Source: an uncultured Collinsella sp. (lineage in GTDB: Bacteria; Actinomycetota; Coriobacteriia; Coriobacteriales; Coriobacteriaceae). Taken from it: DNA of 20,315 bases. The stretch lies in contig CABUTR010000027.1 of assembly GCA_902494555.1 (NCBI GenBank), forward strand, positions 1 through 20,315, read 5' to 3'. A program made the translations under genes and the position numbers. Every line of letters begins with the position of its first letter. Position 1 is the stretch's first letter. Under the pieces are notes generated by a model. It did not search any database. It saw nothing but the letters and a program-made list of their open reading frames with translations, and had not been told where the DNA came from. Shown here one piece after another: positions 1 to 7,494 of this stretch.

Positions 1-75
1 CATGGGCGCGGGCTCGGGCTCAGGCTCAGGCTCAGGCACGGGCGCGGGCTCGGGCTCGGGCGCAGGCGCCGGCGC
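1..75. repeat. Hexamer-rich low-complexity tract (GAGCCC/GAGCCT type)
   Basis: The plus strand is built of tandem variants of gggctc/aggctc. On the minus strand these read as alternating Glu-Pro and Ala-Pro codons in the tail of the zinc-ribbon membrane protein. The unit is six bases, so gain or loss of units would keep the reading frame. Its left boundary lies outside the window. Confidence 0.75.
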
Positions 76-1218
76 CGCAGCGGAATCGGATACGGGCGCT
101 GCGTCGGCGCTAAAACCAGCCGGAGCAGACTTCTTCTCAAACGGCAGCACAAAAGTCAGGACGTCGTCCTTGTCCTCGTCGGCCCACTCGCTTGCGTAGC
201 GCGCAACCCAATAGCCAACGGCACGGTGCTTGAGCATCTTGCCAAAGACCGTGAGGAATACCGTGACAAACGCCGTCAGCACCAAGAACAATACGAGCGT
301 GATGCCACCGCCGGTAACAAGCGCCTCAATAGCCGTAGGACGGTAGTAGTAGCTATACATACCGACAGAGGCAATGGTGCCAAAGACGAACGTCAGGATC
401 CAGGTGACAACGTTGGCGACCAGGCCCGTCAAAAACTCGGGAAGGAACGAAGCGCAGAACAGTTTGGTCTTGTTGTGCTTAAAGGCCGCCCAGACCTTAT
501 CGAGCGAAAACGCGCTCTCGACACGACCGGTCACCGCAAAGTGCATCACGGCAATGTCGGCGAACATCTTAAAGAAGACCCCCAAGACCGCCGTGGCAAT
601 CATAGCCAGGACAAGCAGGCCAAGCGAGCCGAACAGCGCTGCCTCGAGTGCATAAGAGCCGTAATACGAATACGAGCCCGCGGCGCCAATTACCACGCTC
701 TCCACCAGCGAAAGCACTACACCGATAACGGGAATGGCAGCGATAACCTCGAGCACGACCGAGATAACGCTCGAAAAGACTCCGAGGCCAAACGACGTGG
801 AACGCATGAGTGGACGATCCATACCGTCATCAACCTTGAGCGACAGATCGCGACCCCACTCAATACCAAAGCCGGAACCACACACGCTCGCAATGCAAGC
901 TGCCAAAAAGCCGATGGCAGCCGCGATACCGCCGATAACGGGAATAAACAGCACGAGTACCGACACGACACAGATAAGCGCCGGTAAAAAGGCAATCTGG
1001 CACACGCGCTGCAGCACGCCCGGAGTCTTGGTCATGTCCTCAAACGCCTGAGCCACACAGCCCTTGGACGCATTCGCCACGGGCGGTTGCGGAACAAACT
1101 GCTGGGGCTGAGGCTGTCCCTGGGGAGCGGGGCCAGCGGCACCGGCATTGGGGGCACCACACACGCCGCAGAACTTGTCGTTATCGCCCATGGGGGCGCC
1201 ACACTGCGAGCAGAACAT
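1..1218 (-). CDS. Zinc-ribbon, multi-pass membrane protein (DUF4013-like), C-terminus cut by the window edge
   Basis: The frame opens at an ATG at 1218 and stays open to base 1, giving 406 visible residues and no stop, so the gene continues off the left edge. A purine-rich site (AAGGG) lies about 9 nt upstream. Residues 3-20 hold two CxxC knuckles (CSQC, CGVC), a small zinc ribbon, followed by a Gln/Pro-rich linker to about 50. Hydrophobic blocks lie near 73-117, 143-180, 190-225, 258-290 and 301-328, so several membrane spans are expected. The segment around residues 219-260 (FADIAVMHFAVTGR and AFKHNKTKLF) resembles DUF4013-type proteins; that match is from memory and moderate. From about 383 the tail becomes a Pro/Glu/Ala repeat. 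Function is unknown. A single-gene unit is likely, since the next gene upstream (yitT) is 149 bp away. Confidence 0.8.
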   Translation of the reverse strand, partial: MFCSQCGAPMGDNDKFCGVCGAPNAGAAGPAPQGQPQPQQFVPQPPVANASKGCVAQAFEDMTKTPGVLQRVCQIAFLPALICVVSVLVLFIPVIGGIAAAIGFLAACIASVCGSGFGIEWGRDLSLKVDDGMDRPLMRSTSFGLGVFSSVISVVLEVIAAIPVIGVVLSLVESVVIGAAGSYSYYGSYALEAALFGSLGLLVLAMIATAVLGVFFKMFADIAVMHFAVTGRVESAFSLDKVWAAFKHNKTKLFCASFLPEFLTGLVANVVTWILTFVFGTIASVGMYSYYYRPTAIEALVTGGGITLVLFLVLTAFVTVFLTVFGKMLKHRAVGYWVARYASEWADEDKDDVLTFVLPFEKKSAPAGFSADAAPVSDSAAAPAPAPEPEPAPVPEPEPEPEPAPM

Positions 1219-1367
1219 AGAATCATCCCTTCGTATCTTGAACGAATCACTTGGATCGCAAACGATGTCTTTAGCATCATTATTGCCCAATGTGGGGTCA
1301 AATACTCAAAGATGACCGATTTGCAAGGTACACGGCGCCAGCAGGCGGTTCGTTGAATACGTCTGCG

Positions 1368-2390
1368 TTAGTTCGTTCCGCGGAAACCCTTGCCGACGAT
1401 CTCGGAGCTGTCGACAATCGTGATAAAGGCACCCGGATCGATCTCGCGCGCGTAGCGACGCAGTTGCACGGCCTCGCGACGACTCAGCACGCTCATGATC
1501 ACCGTCACGCACTTGCCCGAGAAGGCACCGTAGCCGCGGCTGATGGTCGCCGTGCGGTTGAGATGCTTGACGATAAACTCCTCGACCTTAAGGGGCTCGG
1601 AACAAATGACCGTGCAGACTTTGCGCAGATGAATGCTCTCAATGGCTTTGTCGACCACAAGCGTCTTGGCAAACAGGCCGAGCACGCAGTACAGACCGAC
1701 ACGCGGGCCATACAAAAAGGCCGCGATGGTCACGATGCCGATATCGACCAGCAGCAGGGCGCGGCCAATCTCGAGCGTCGTGCGGCACTTGAGGATCATG
1801 GCAAGAATGTCCGTGCCGCCCGTCGAGGCGCCGATATCAAAGACGATAGCGCTGCCGAGCGCCGGCAGAATCACGGCAAAGCACAGGTCGAGCCACATAT
1901 CGCCCGTCATCGAGACATCGGTCGGAATAAAAAGCTCAAACAGCGAAACATAGGCGGACAGCGTAAACGAGGCGAAGACGCTCCACAGGATTGCCTTGCG
2001 CTCCAAAAAGATAAAGCCCAAGACGACGAGAACCGCGTTGATAATCCACATAAAGACGCCGACGGGAAGGGTCGGGAACAGCGTGGATAGAATGACCGAC
2101 ACGCCCGAGGTGCCGCCAAAAGCAAAGTGATTAGGGGTTTTAAACGCAACGATGGCAAAGGCCGTAAGAATCAGGCCCAGATTGAGCTCGGCGAAAAAGC
2201 GCGGGAAGCCTGGCTCCTGGCTGCGCTTTTGGCCGGCACGCTCGCCGCGCTCGATATCGGTGCGATCGACCACGCGCTCCATCGGCACCACGGGAGGACG
2301 ATGCACCTCCTCGGCAGCTCGCGATGCCGCCTCTGCCGCGGCAGCCTCAATCGCCCATGCCTGGCTTTCTGTTTCGTGCTCGTCGGCCAT
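1368..2390 (-). CDS. YitT family membrane protein (DUF161 + DUF2179)
   Basis: 340 residues starting at the ATG at 2390, with a GAGGAG site 8 nt upstream. Residues 1-65 are charged and probably cytoplasmic. From about 66 to 250 there are several hydrophobic spans typical of the YitT (DUF161) domain, including segments around LNLGLILTAFAIVAF and GGTSGVSVILSTLFP. The C-terminal 80 or so residues (ISRGYGAFSGK through AFITIVDSSEIVGKGF) match the soluble DUF2179 domain, a small alpha/beta fold usually found behind DUF161. The length is somewhat above the usual 280-300 because of the N-terminal extension. Family members are conserved inner-membrane proteins of unsettled function; some have been discussed as transporters. 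It is transcribed away from a strong hairpin at 2505-2544 that separates it from asp23, so it probably has its own promoter in 2391-2504. Confidence 0.9.
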   Translation of the reverse strand: MADEHETESQAWAIEAAAAEAASRAAEEVHRPPVVPMERVVDRTDIERGERAGQKRSQEPGFPRFFAELNLGLILTAFAIVAFKTPNHFAFGGTSGVSVILSTLFPTLPVGVFMWIINAVLVVLGFIFLERKAILWSVFASFTLSAYVSLFELFIPTDVSMTGDMWLDLCFAVILPALGSAIVFDIGASTGGTDILAMILKCRTTLEIGRALLLVDIGIVTIAAFLYGPRVGLYCVLGLFAKTLVVDKAIESIHLRKVCTVICSEPLKVEEFIVKHLNRTATISRGYGAFSGKCVTVIMSVLSRREAVQLRRYAREIDPGAFITIVDSSEIVGKGFRGTN

Positions 2391-2504
2391 TACGGCAACT
2401 CCTCGTTAACAATTTGGAAACAATGCGCTCATTAGGGTAACGCGGAACGTGGGGATTGCAACCCTTAGTTAGACGAGCGGTATGACTATATCGGGAGCGT
2501 ACAG

Positions 2505-2544
2505 AAACGGCCGGCCACGCTTTTGCTTGCGCGGTCGGCCGTTT
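2505..2544 (-). terminator. Strong hairpin downstream of asp23
   Basis: Inverted arms AAACGGCCGGCCACGC and GCGCGGTCGGCCGTTT pair over 16 positions with one G-T wobble and one mismatch, around the loop TTTTGCTT. The outer A/T triplets give the minus-strand transcript a short U run after the hairpin. It follows the asp23 stop codon at 2597 by about 50 nt, so it most likely ends the amaP-DUF2273-asp23 transcript. Confidence 0.7.
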
Positions 2545-2598
2545 AACGTTTTCGCAGATAAAACCTGCCAAAACAAACCTGTCCCTTTTTGGAAGGTT
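2545..2598. repeat. REP-like element, copy 1 (3' end of asp23)
   Basis: Bases 2545-2592 match the reverse complement of 7421-7468 over 48 bp with three differences. Inside it AACCTGCCAAAA (2562-2573) and TTTTGGAAGGTT (2587-2598) form a 12-bp stem with one mismatch. The 13-nt loop carries CCTGTCCC, which reads GGGACAGG on the minus strand. The hairpin arm reaches the TAA of asp23 (2597-2599). The element directly abuts the terminator stem at 2544. Confidence 0.75.
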
Positions 2599-3112
2599 AT
2601 TCGTGCTGGCTGGTGCGGTGCTCGTACTCCTCGGGGGTGATGACGTCTTCGATGCGCAGGTTGACGCCCGCCACCTCAAGGCCGGTCATCGCTGCCAGAC
2701 GCTCGGTGACACGCGCCTTGACATCGTCGAAAATCGCGGGCGCATAGGCGCCGTACTCGATGATGACGGAGATGTTGACGACCACGCGATTATCGTCGGT
2801 GACCTCGACCGTCACGCCCTTGGTCAGATTCTCGGCACCAAACTGCTCCTGCACAAAATGCATGAGATTACCCTTCATGCCCAGAACGTGCGGAACCTCG
2901 CGAGTGGCCATGGCAACGATCTTCTCGATCACACCGTTGGAATAGGTCAGCGAGTCCTCGGACTCGTCCGCCTCCTCGTCGTCCTCATCCTCATCGGGCT
3001 CGGCCTCGACAAGAGCCTCGTCCTCGAGCGTCACATCCTCGGCTTCGGCGACGACCGCTTCGTTCTCCTCGAGCTCGGTATCGGCTACATCGACCTTCGT
3101 ATTAAAAGCCAT
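2597..3112 (-). CDS. asp23: Asp23/Gls24 family envelope stress response protein
   Basis: 171 residues from the ATG at 3112, preceded by a near-perfect AAGGAGG site about 4 nt upstream. Residues 10-53 are an extremely acidic low-complexity stretch, rich in Asp and Glu. The Asp23 domain follows from about residue 54 to 160: the segment LTYSNGVIEKIVAMATREV, then VTVEVTDDNRVVVNISVIIEYG and a C-terminal VNLRIEDVITPEE. In Staphylococcus aureus Asp23 is a cytoplasmic protein tethered to the membrane by AmaP and linked to cell-wall stress. Both the amaP homologue and a DUF2273 gene lie just upstream here in the same order, so the same complex is likely. The acidic N-terminal extension is longer than in the usual roughly 120-170 residue homologues and may be flexible. 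This is the last gene of the operon; a REP-like hairpin and a terminator follow. Confidence 0.92.
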   Translation of the reverse strand: MAFNTKVDVADTELEENEAVVAEAEDVTLEDEALVEAEPDEDEDDEEADESEDSLTYSNGVIEKIVAMATREVPHVLGMKGNLMHFVQEQFGAENLTKGVTVEVTDDNRVVVNISVIIEYGAYAPAIFDDVKARVTERLAAMTGLEVAGVNLRIEDVITPEEYEHRTSQHE

Positions 3113-3156
3113 GGTTCCTCCTTATACCTGCCGCGGATGCGACAGTCGAATACATA

Positions 3157-3534
3157 TTAGCGACCGCTAAACAGACGGCCGAAGAAGTTGACGATCCCGT
3201 TCTCGCCGTCGCGAATTTGGCCGATCACAGCGCCGATCAGCACGAAGAATGCAATGACGAGCGTGTCCCACAGGCCCAACGTGAGCACCAACACAGCGAG
3301 GATAAAGCCAGCGACGGCGCCGAGCGTGGTGTTGGGATGACGCACAGCATAGCTCCAGATGGCAGCGCCCGTACCCTTGATGAGACCCATAGCCTCGTCA
3401 AAATCCGCGGCTGCCGCGTCTTGTAACTCGGTTGCCTCTGCTTTGGAATCAACAGGTTCGCTCGCCGGTGTGGCGCTCTGGTCAATCGTCAGGCGCGGCG
3501 TACGAGCGGTCTTATCTTGATTGGTATCACTCAC
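3157..3534 (-). CDS. DUF2273 small integral membrane protein
   Basis: 125 residues. I place the start at the GTG at 3534, read as MSDTNQDK: GGAGG lies 6 nt upstream, and the GTG sits inside the last codons of amaP, giving an 8-bp overlap typical of translational coupling. A longer open frame back to 3747 exists but is only a shadow within amaP. Residues 1-45 are polar and Thr/Ala/Asp-rich. Two hydrophobic segments at about 68-87 and 90-106 form a helical hairpin, followed by the conserved-looking tail RDGENGIVNFFGRLFSGR. DUF2273 proteins are regularly encoded beside Asp23 and AmaP. A role in anchoring or assembling Asp23 at the membrane is inferred from that context and has not been shown for this protein. 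Confidence 0.85.
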   Translation of the reverse strand: MSDTNQDKTARTPRLTIDQSATPASEPVDSKAEATELQDAAAADFDEAMGLIKGTGAAIWSYAVRHPNTTLGAVAGFILAVLVLTLGLWDTLVIAFFVLIGAVIGQIRDGENGIVNFFGRLFSGR

Positions 3535-4072
3535 CGGAAACCTCCACGGTCTGGACGGTAGTCTTGGACGGCAAAAAACGGACGCGCGCGGTCGTACCCG
3601 GCGTGCCGAGCATGGTGTCGCAAGCTTCCTCGATGCGCTGTTGCATCGCGGTAGCCAGAGATGCCACGTCCTTATCGTCAAGCGCGATAGCCTCGACCTT
3701 AAATCGGACGTGCGAATCGTCGGGGCCTTGGACGCGGGCCTCGACATGCTCGACCATCACGCGGTCGTCGCGCTCGGCAGCAGCCCTGGCACACGAAGAA
3801 AGCGCCGCAAGGGTAACCTCGATATTGCGCTCCCCCGCCGGATGCACGCAGGACGGCTCGCGACGGGCGAACATCAGGCGGAAGAAGTTTACCAGCACGC
3901 CGATCGCCACGACGCCGGCACACGCCGTGACGACGATGCGCGGCATGGGGTCGCGCATCAGCAGCATAAAGCGATACGTATACGGCCCCCAAAACTGGCA
4001 GACAAGCGTACCCAGCGCCACGATGGTGGCGGCAAGATACACGATCGCTAGGGCTCGTTTGAGTACGCGCAC
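3527..4072 (-). CDS. amaP: AmaP-like alkaline shock response membrane anchor protein
   Basis: 181 residues from a GTG at 4072, with GAAGGGAG about 6-8 nt upstream. Two N-terminal membrane spans (about 7-27 and 45-67) are followed by a soluble C-terminal domain of about 110 residues containing NIEVTLAALSSCARAAAE and SHVRFKVEAIALDDKDV. That is the layout of AmaP (DUF322-related), which holds Asp23 at the membrane in Firmicutes. It is the first gene of the operon amaP-DUF2273-asp23; its stop overlaps the DUF2273 start by 8 bp. A TATAAT on the minus strand at 4124-4129 lies between the yebC terminator and this start and could be its -10 box, but I see no convincing -35. Assignment is by architecture and neighbours; AmaP sequences are poorly conserved. 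Confidence 0.8.
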   Translation of the reverse strand: MRVLKRALAIVYLAATIVALGTLVCQFWGPYTYRFMLLMRDPMPRIVVTACAGVVAIGVLVNFFRLMFARREPSCVHPAGERNIEVTLAALSSCARAAAERDDRVMVEHVEARVQGPDDSHVRFKVEAIALDDKDVASLATAMQQRIEEACDTMLGTPGTTARVRFLPSKTTVQTVEVSGE

Positions 4073-4131
4073 GCGGCGCTCCCTTCAAATCTCGGCTCTC
4101 GAAATACAAAACGGTTCGCATCATTATAAAA

Positions 4132-4169
4132 GAGCCGGGTCCGGTGCTCTACGCACGCGGATCCGGCTC
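4132..4169 (-). terminator. Intrinsic terminator of yebC
   Basis: GAGCCGGGTCCG and CGGATCCGGCTC form a 12-bp stem (one G-T) around a 14-nt loop. On the minus strand the stem is followed immediately by TTTTAT, a classic factor-independent terminator. It lies about 70 nt beyond the yebC stop and separates yebC from the amaP operon. Confidence 0.8.
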
Positions 4170-4238
4170 ATCTATTCCACGAGGCTTGCATGCTCGCTTC
4201 ATTATGCCCAGATATGCACGGCTTAACCCGTGCGGGCG

Positions 4239-5045
4239 CTACTCCTCCTCGAGGGCAGCGATGACCTCGTCGGTCATGTCCATGGTGCTGTAAACATCCT
4301 GGACGTCGTCGAGCTCCTCAAGACGGTCGATGAGGCGCTGAACCTTCTTGGCGTCGGCGCCGGAGACCTCGGTCGGGGTGGTCGGGACCATGGTGGTCTC
4401 GGAACCCTTGACCTGGACGCCCTGCTCCTCGAGCGCCTTGGAGACAGCCATGACCTCGTTGGCAGTAGTCCAGACGATCCACTCCTCGCCGGCGTCCTCG
4501 TAGTCCTCGCCACCGGCCTCGGCGATGGCCATCATGAACTCATCCTCGTCACCGGCAGCACCGTTGGCGATCATGGTCTCCTTCTTGGCGTTCTCGTCCA
4601 GGATCTCCTTGGCGACGACGATCTGGCCCTTACGCTCAAACTGGAAGGCGACGGAGCCGGAGGTGCCCAGGTTGCCACCAGCGTGGGAGAAGGCGGAACG
4701 GACATCAGCGGCGGTACGGTTACGGTTGTCGGTCAGGCAGTCGACGTAGACGGCGACACCGGCGGGACCGTAGCCCTCGTACACGATGTTCTCGTAGACG
4801 GCGGCGTCAGCACCCGAACCAAAAGCCTTGTCGATAGCGGACTTGATCTTGTCCTTAGGCATGGACTGAGCCTTAGCCTTGGCAACGGCAGCGGCGAGGC
4901 TGGCGTTGTTCTCGGGCAGCGGGTCACCGCCGAGACGGGCAGCAACGGTGATGTTGCGGCTGAGCTTGGAGAAGAGGGCGGAACGCTTGGCGTCCTGCGC
5001 GCCCTTACGATGCTTGGTTGTGGCCCACTTAGAGTGTCCGGACAT
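4239..5045 (-). CDS. yebC: YebC/PmpR family protein (probable translation or transcription regulator)
   Basis: 268 residues from the ATG at 5045, with TAGGAGAC about 6 nt upstream. The N-terminus MSGHSKWATTKHRKGAQDAK is the family hallmark, and the three-domain YebC layout is complete: ARLGGDPLPENNASLAAAVAKA, YEGYGPAGVAVYVDCLTDNRNR, then GTSGSVAFQFERKG, and a C-terminal block ending in TDEVIAALEEE. It is about 20 residues longer than the roughly 246-residue E. coli protein; the extra length appears spread over the acidic region around residues 155-200 (EDEFMMAIAEAGGEDYEDAG). YebC proteins were long annotated as DNA-binding regulators; recent work ties members to relieving ribosome stalling at proline-rich stretches. 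Which role applies here is not decidable from sequence. It is monocistronic, with its own terminator. Confidence 0.95.
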   Translation of the reverse strand: MSGHSKWATTKHRKGAQDAKRSALFSKLSRNITVAARLGGDPLPENNASLAAAVAKAKAQSMPKDKIKSAIDKAFGSGADAAVYENIVYEGYGPAGVAVYVDCLTDNRNRTAADVRSAFSHAGGNLGTSGSVAFQFERKGQIVVAKEILDENAKKETMIANGAAGDEDEFMMAIAEAGGEDYEDAGEEWIVWTTANEVMAVSKALEEQGVQVKGSETTMVPTTPTEVSGADAKKVQRLIDRLEELDDVQDVYSTMDMTDEVIAALEEE

Positions 5046-5209
5046 ACGTGTCTCCTATCGGTTTCGACCTAAAGCCCAGCGCAGATGCTCGGGCAATATA
5101 AACAAACGTCGTTATGATATACCTACTGGCCTGCGAGATAAACCCCAAAATGAAGGCGTCGTGATGATGGCCCCTTTGGTGCAAAGAAACCCGACCTCAA
5201 TGCACCAAG

Positions 5210-7393
5210 TTAGAACCAGAAGAAGTCGCTGCGGGTGACGGTGGCGCCGATGGCGAAGGGCATGCAGGCGATGACCGGATACAGGTAGCGCATGTAGGTC
5301 GAGCCGTTGCACGGACCAATCAGGCACACGGCGAGCACGCCCAGCAGCGGCACCCAGATGGCCAGCGCGCGCCACGAATGGCGGCGCAACAGGTAAACCA
5401 CCACGACGATCATGATCCACACATAGGTGGCCGAGCTCATGGTGAGCGAGATAAACGGGATGCGCTGCACCGCCACGCGGTACAGGTTAATCAGGTGGTC
5501 GCACCAGCGCACGACCTTGCTATCGACCGGATGGAAGTCAAAGTACTTGAGGTTATCGGGCTTCGCCATGATCTCGGCACTGCGCGCGGTGCTGTAGACC
5601 CATGCATCGCGAGCACTCGGATAGAAGTACCCGTAGTAGTTATTGACGAGCGCCGAGATATAGCACTCGGGATCCTTTTTGAACATCTGAGCCCACACCT
5701 CAAAATAGGCCTTGATGTCCTCCTGCGAGGCGTACTCGTTAAAGCAATTTTTGACGGCGTCCGACTTATCCGGGTTGTAACGGCGGCCCAGATTCTCGTA
5801 CTTGAGCACCCGGTCGATCACGGCGCGCTCTTCGTCGGTCACCAAGCCGTCGCAAGGAGCCTCCACGATGGTGCCGTCCTCCTTTACCGTGGGGTTGACA
5901 CCCGAGTTAAGGCCGTCGTGCTTTTGGACGAAACGAGCCGTCTGTTGGAACGGAATCGAGAGGATTTCGCGCTTGGAACCAGGCGTGATGTCGTGCGCTG
6001 GCATAAAGACCTTGGTGAAGTACATATTAGAGGCAAGGCAGAGCGCGAGCACCGCGAGGACGCCAACCCAGCGGAAGCGCAGCGTGGCGCATGAGACCGC
6101 GGTGCCCGTCTGCTTAGCCGCACGACGAGCGACATGTACATCCCATGCGCAAAACGCCGCCGCAATCACGCAGGCCGCCAACGGAAAGACCAGACCTCCA
6201 TTGCGCAAAAACGTGGAACCCATGGCAGCCAGCACAAGCAACAGCCAGTCGTGGCGCGCAAAGAGCACGGGGGCTTTCTCGCCCGCTCGCTCGACATTGG
6301 CATCACGACGGGGCAAGCCGCAGGCCACGAGCTTCACGGTCTGCACCAGCAGCACCAAAAACGCGTCGGCAAAGAGCACGTCTTTGGTAAGTAGGGCCGC
6401 GTAGTTAGAGAACATCGGCATAAACGCAAAGAACAGCAGGATCGCACCGCGAACCGGCAGGCTCACGCCCAGTTTGCGCAGCGACGAGATGGAATAGGCC
6501 ATGCAGGCAGCCGTGATGACAAACTGAGCGCAGGTATAGATGATGAGGCCCGCGTTAGCGCTGTTGAACAGCGAAAGCCCCAGCTGAACGCACGAGCCGA
6601 TAATGGCCGTGTGCACTACGGGATGATGCCCGTTGAGCAGCACGTTGGGATTGAGTAGGCGCAGGTAGTCGCTCGTGCCGTTGGGATAGTTGAACCACTG
6701 GCGAATCTGCGCACCCGTATCTCCCATAAAAAGGCCGGGCAGCGAAGCGATGAGCGTGGGCGCCCAGGCGATCATAAGCACCAGGAAGGGCCCGGCAAAG
6801 GGATGGACCGAGAGCACGGCGTGAGCCACGCGCCATATGCGGCCAAAGTGCGCCTCGGAAAACGGGATGCGCCGAGAGCTCAGCCAATCTAGACACTCAA
6901 AAGCCAGATAGAAGGCCACGATCGCTAGGAGCATCCAGCCCGCGCCGCCAATCCAGGCGCAGATGATGCGAGCCTTGTCGCCAAGGACAATCTCGGCCGA
7001 GTCGGTGAGGTCGTAGCTGCGGCCGAACACCATGCAGATGGCGAAAAACAGCGACGGCAGAATAATCGATGGGCGCCAGGTGTCGCCACGGCCAAAGAAC
7101 ACGTAGCGAAACGGCAGCGTGAGCAGGCAGGCAAGCGCAAGCAGCATGACCGCGTCGGTATGGCCGGCAAACGAGAGGAGCACCTCGTAGCACACGTACA
7201 GCATGCCCGAGGCTTTGGGGTCAATCGCCAGGACCGCATTGCTCGACACCGGGGCGGGATCGATGGAAAACGCCGTGGTCGCCAACAGCGCGAGCAGAAA
7301 TGCGATGAGCGTCTGCTTGGCGGGGTAGCGCTTAAACCAGACGATGCGGGCAGCGTCGCGCGCAGCCGTTGTGGAGAGATCGGAATCCTTCAC
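5210..7393 (-). CDS. Large polytopic membrane protein, DUF6020 family (GT-C glycosyltransferase-like)
   Basis: 727 residues; the first codon is a GTG at 7393 read as MKDSDLST. The ribosome site is weak (AAAGG about 11 nt upstream), so the start is only moderately sure. The protein is almost entirely hydrophobic, with roughly a dozen or more spans. A conserved-looking loop at about 219-240 (PGLFMGDTGAQIRQWFNYPN) follows a membrane span, then come LNGHHPVVHTAIIG (about 253-266) and LLTKDVLFADAF (about 334-345). A soluble, mostly polar domain lies around 490-650, and three or four spans close the C-terminus. Acidic residues in an early extracytoplasmic loop plus a polytopic core resemble GT-C enzymes that use lipid-linked sugars, which would suggest a cell-envelope glycan role. 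That is inference; I see no proven catalytic signature. Its start is preceded directly by REP-like hairpins, in the spacer after lgt. Confidence 0.75.
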   Translation of the reverse strand: MKDSDLSTTAARDAARIVWFKRYPAKQTLIAFLLALLATTAFSIDPAPVSSNAVLAIDPKASGMLYVCYEVLLSFAGHTDAVMLLALACLLTLPFRYVFFGRGDTWRPSIILPSLFFAICMVFGRSYDLTDSAEIVLGDKARIICAWIGGAGWMLLAIVAFYLAFECLDWLSSRRIPFSEAHFGRIWRVAHAVLSVHPFAGPFLVLMIAWAPTLIASLPGLFMGDTGAQIRQWFNYPNGTSDYLRLLNPNVLLNGHHPVVHTAIIGSCVQLGLSLFNSANAGLIIYTCAQFVITAACMAYSISSLRKLGVSLPVRGAILLFFAFMPMFSNYAALLTKDVLFADAFLVLLVQTVKLVACGLPRRDANVERAGEKAPVLFARHDWLLLVLAAMGSTFLRNGGLVFPLAACVIAAAFCAWDVHVARRAAKQTGTAVSCATLRFRWVGVLAVLALCLASNMYFTKVFMPAHDITPGSKREILSIPFQQTARFVQKHDGLNSGVNPTVKEDGTIVEAPCDGLVTDEERAVIDRVLKYENLGRRYNPDKSDAVKNCFNEYASQEDIKAYFEVWAQMFKKDPECYISALVNNYYGYFYPSARDAWVYSTARSAEIMAKPDNLKYFDFHPVDSKVVRWCDHLINLYRVAVQRIPFISLTMSSATYVWIMIVVVVYLLRRHSWRALAIWVPLLGVLAVCLIGPCNGSTYMRYLYPVIACMPFAIGATVTRSDFFWF

Positions 7394-7413
7394 AGTCCAA
7401 AGAGCCTTTCTAG

Positions 7414-7468
7414 AAACCTGCCAAAAAGGGACAGGTTTATTTTGGCAGGTTTTATCTGGGGAAACGTT
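7414..7468. repeat. REP-like element, copy 2 (5' leader of the DUF6020 gene)
   Basis: AAACCTGCCAAAA (7414-7426) and TTTTGGCAGGTTT (7440-7452) make a perfect 13-bp stem whose 13-nt loop contains GGGACAGG on the plus strand. Bases 7421-7468 are the inverted copy of 2545-2592 (45 of 48 identical). The hairpin ends only 20 nt from the GTG start of the DUF6020-family gene, so it would be part of that gene's leader if transcription begins upstream. Confidence 0.8.
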
Positions 7469-7494
7469 ACGGTTCTGTCATCGTTGCCCAGCAA

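Noticed and set aside
226..987. 253-codon plus-strand frame inside the zinc-ribbon membrane gene
   Set aside because: Composition is Arg/Asp/His-rich shadow; the minus strand gives CxxC knuckles, membrane spans and an RBS.
3535..3747. 71-residue N-terminal extension of the DUF2273 protein
   Set aside because: It lies wholly within amaP in another frame and has basic, Ser/Arg-rich shadow composition; the GTG at 3534 has GGAGG and the coupling overlap.
5176..5208. TTGGTGCA...TGCACCAA inverted repeat after the DUF6020 stop, as a terminator
   Set aside because: Only an 8-bp stem with a 17-nt loop, and on the minus strand it is followed by AAGGGG instead of a T run.
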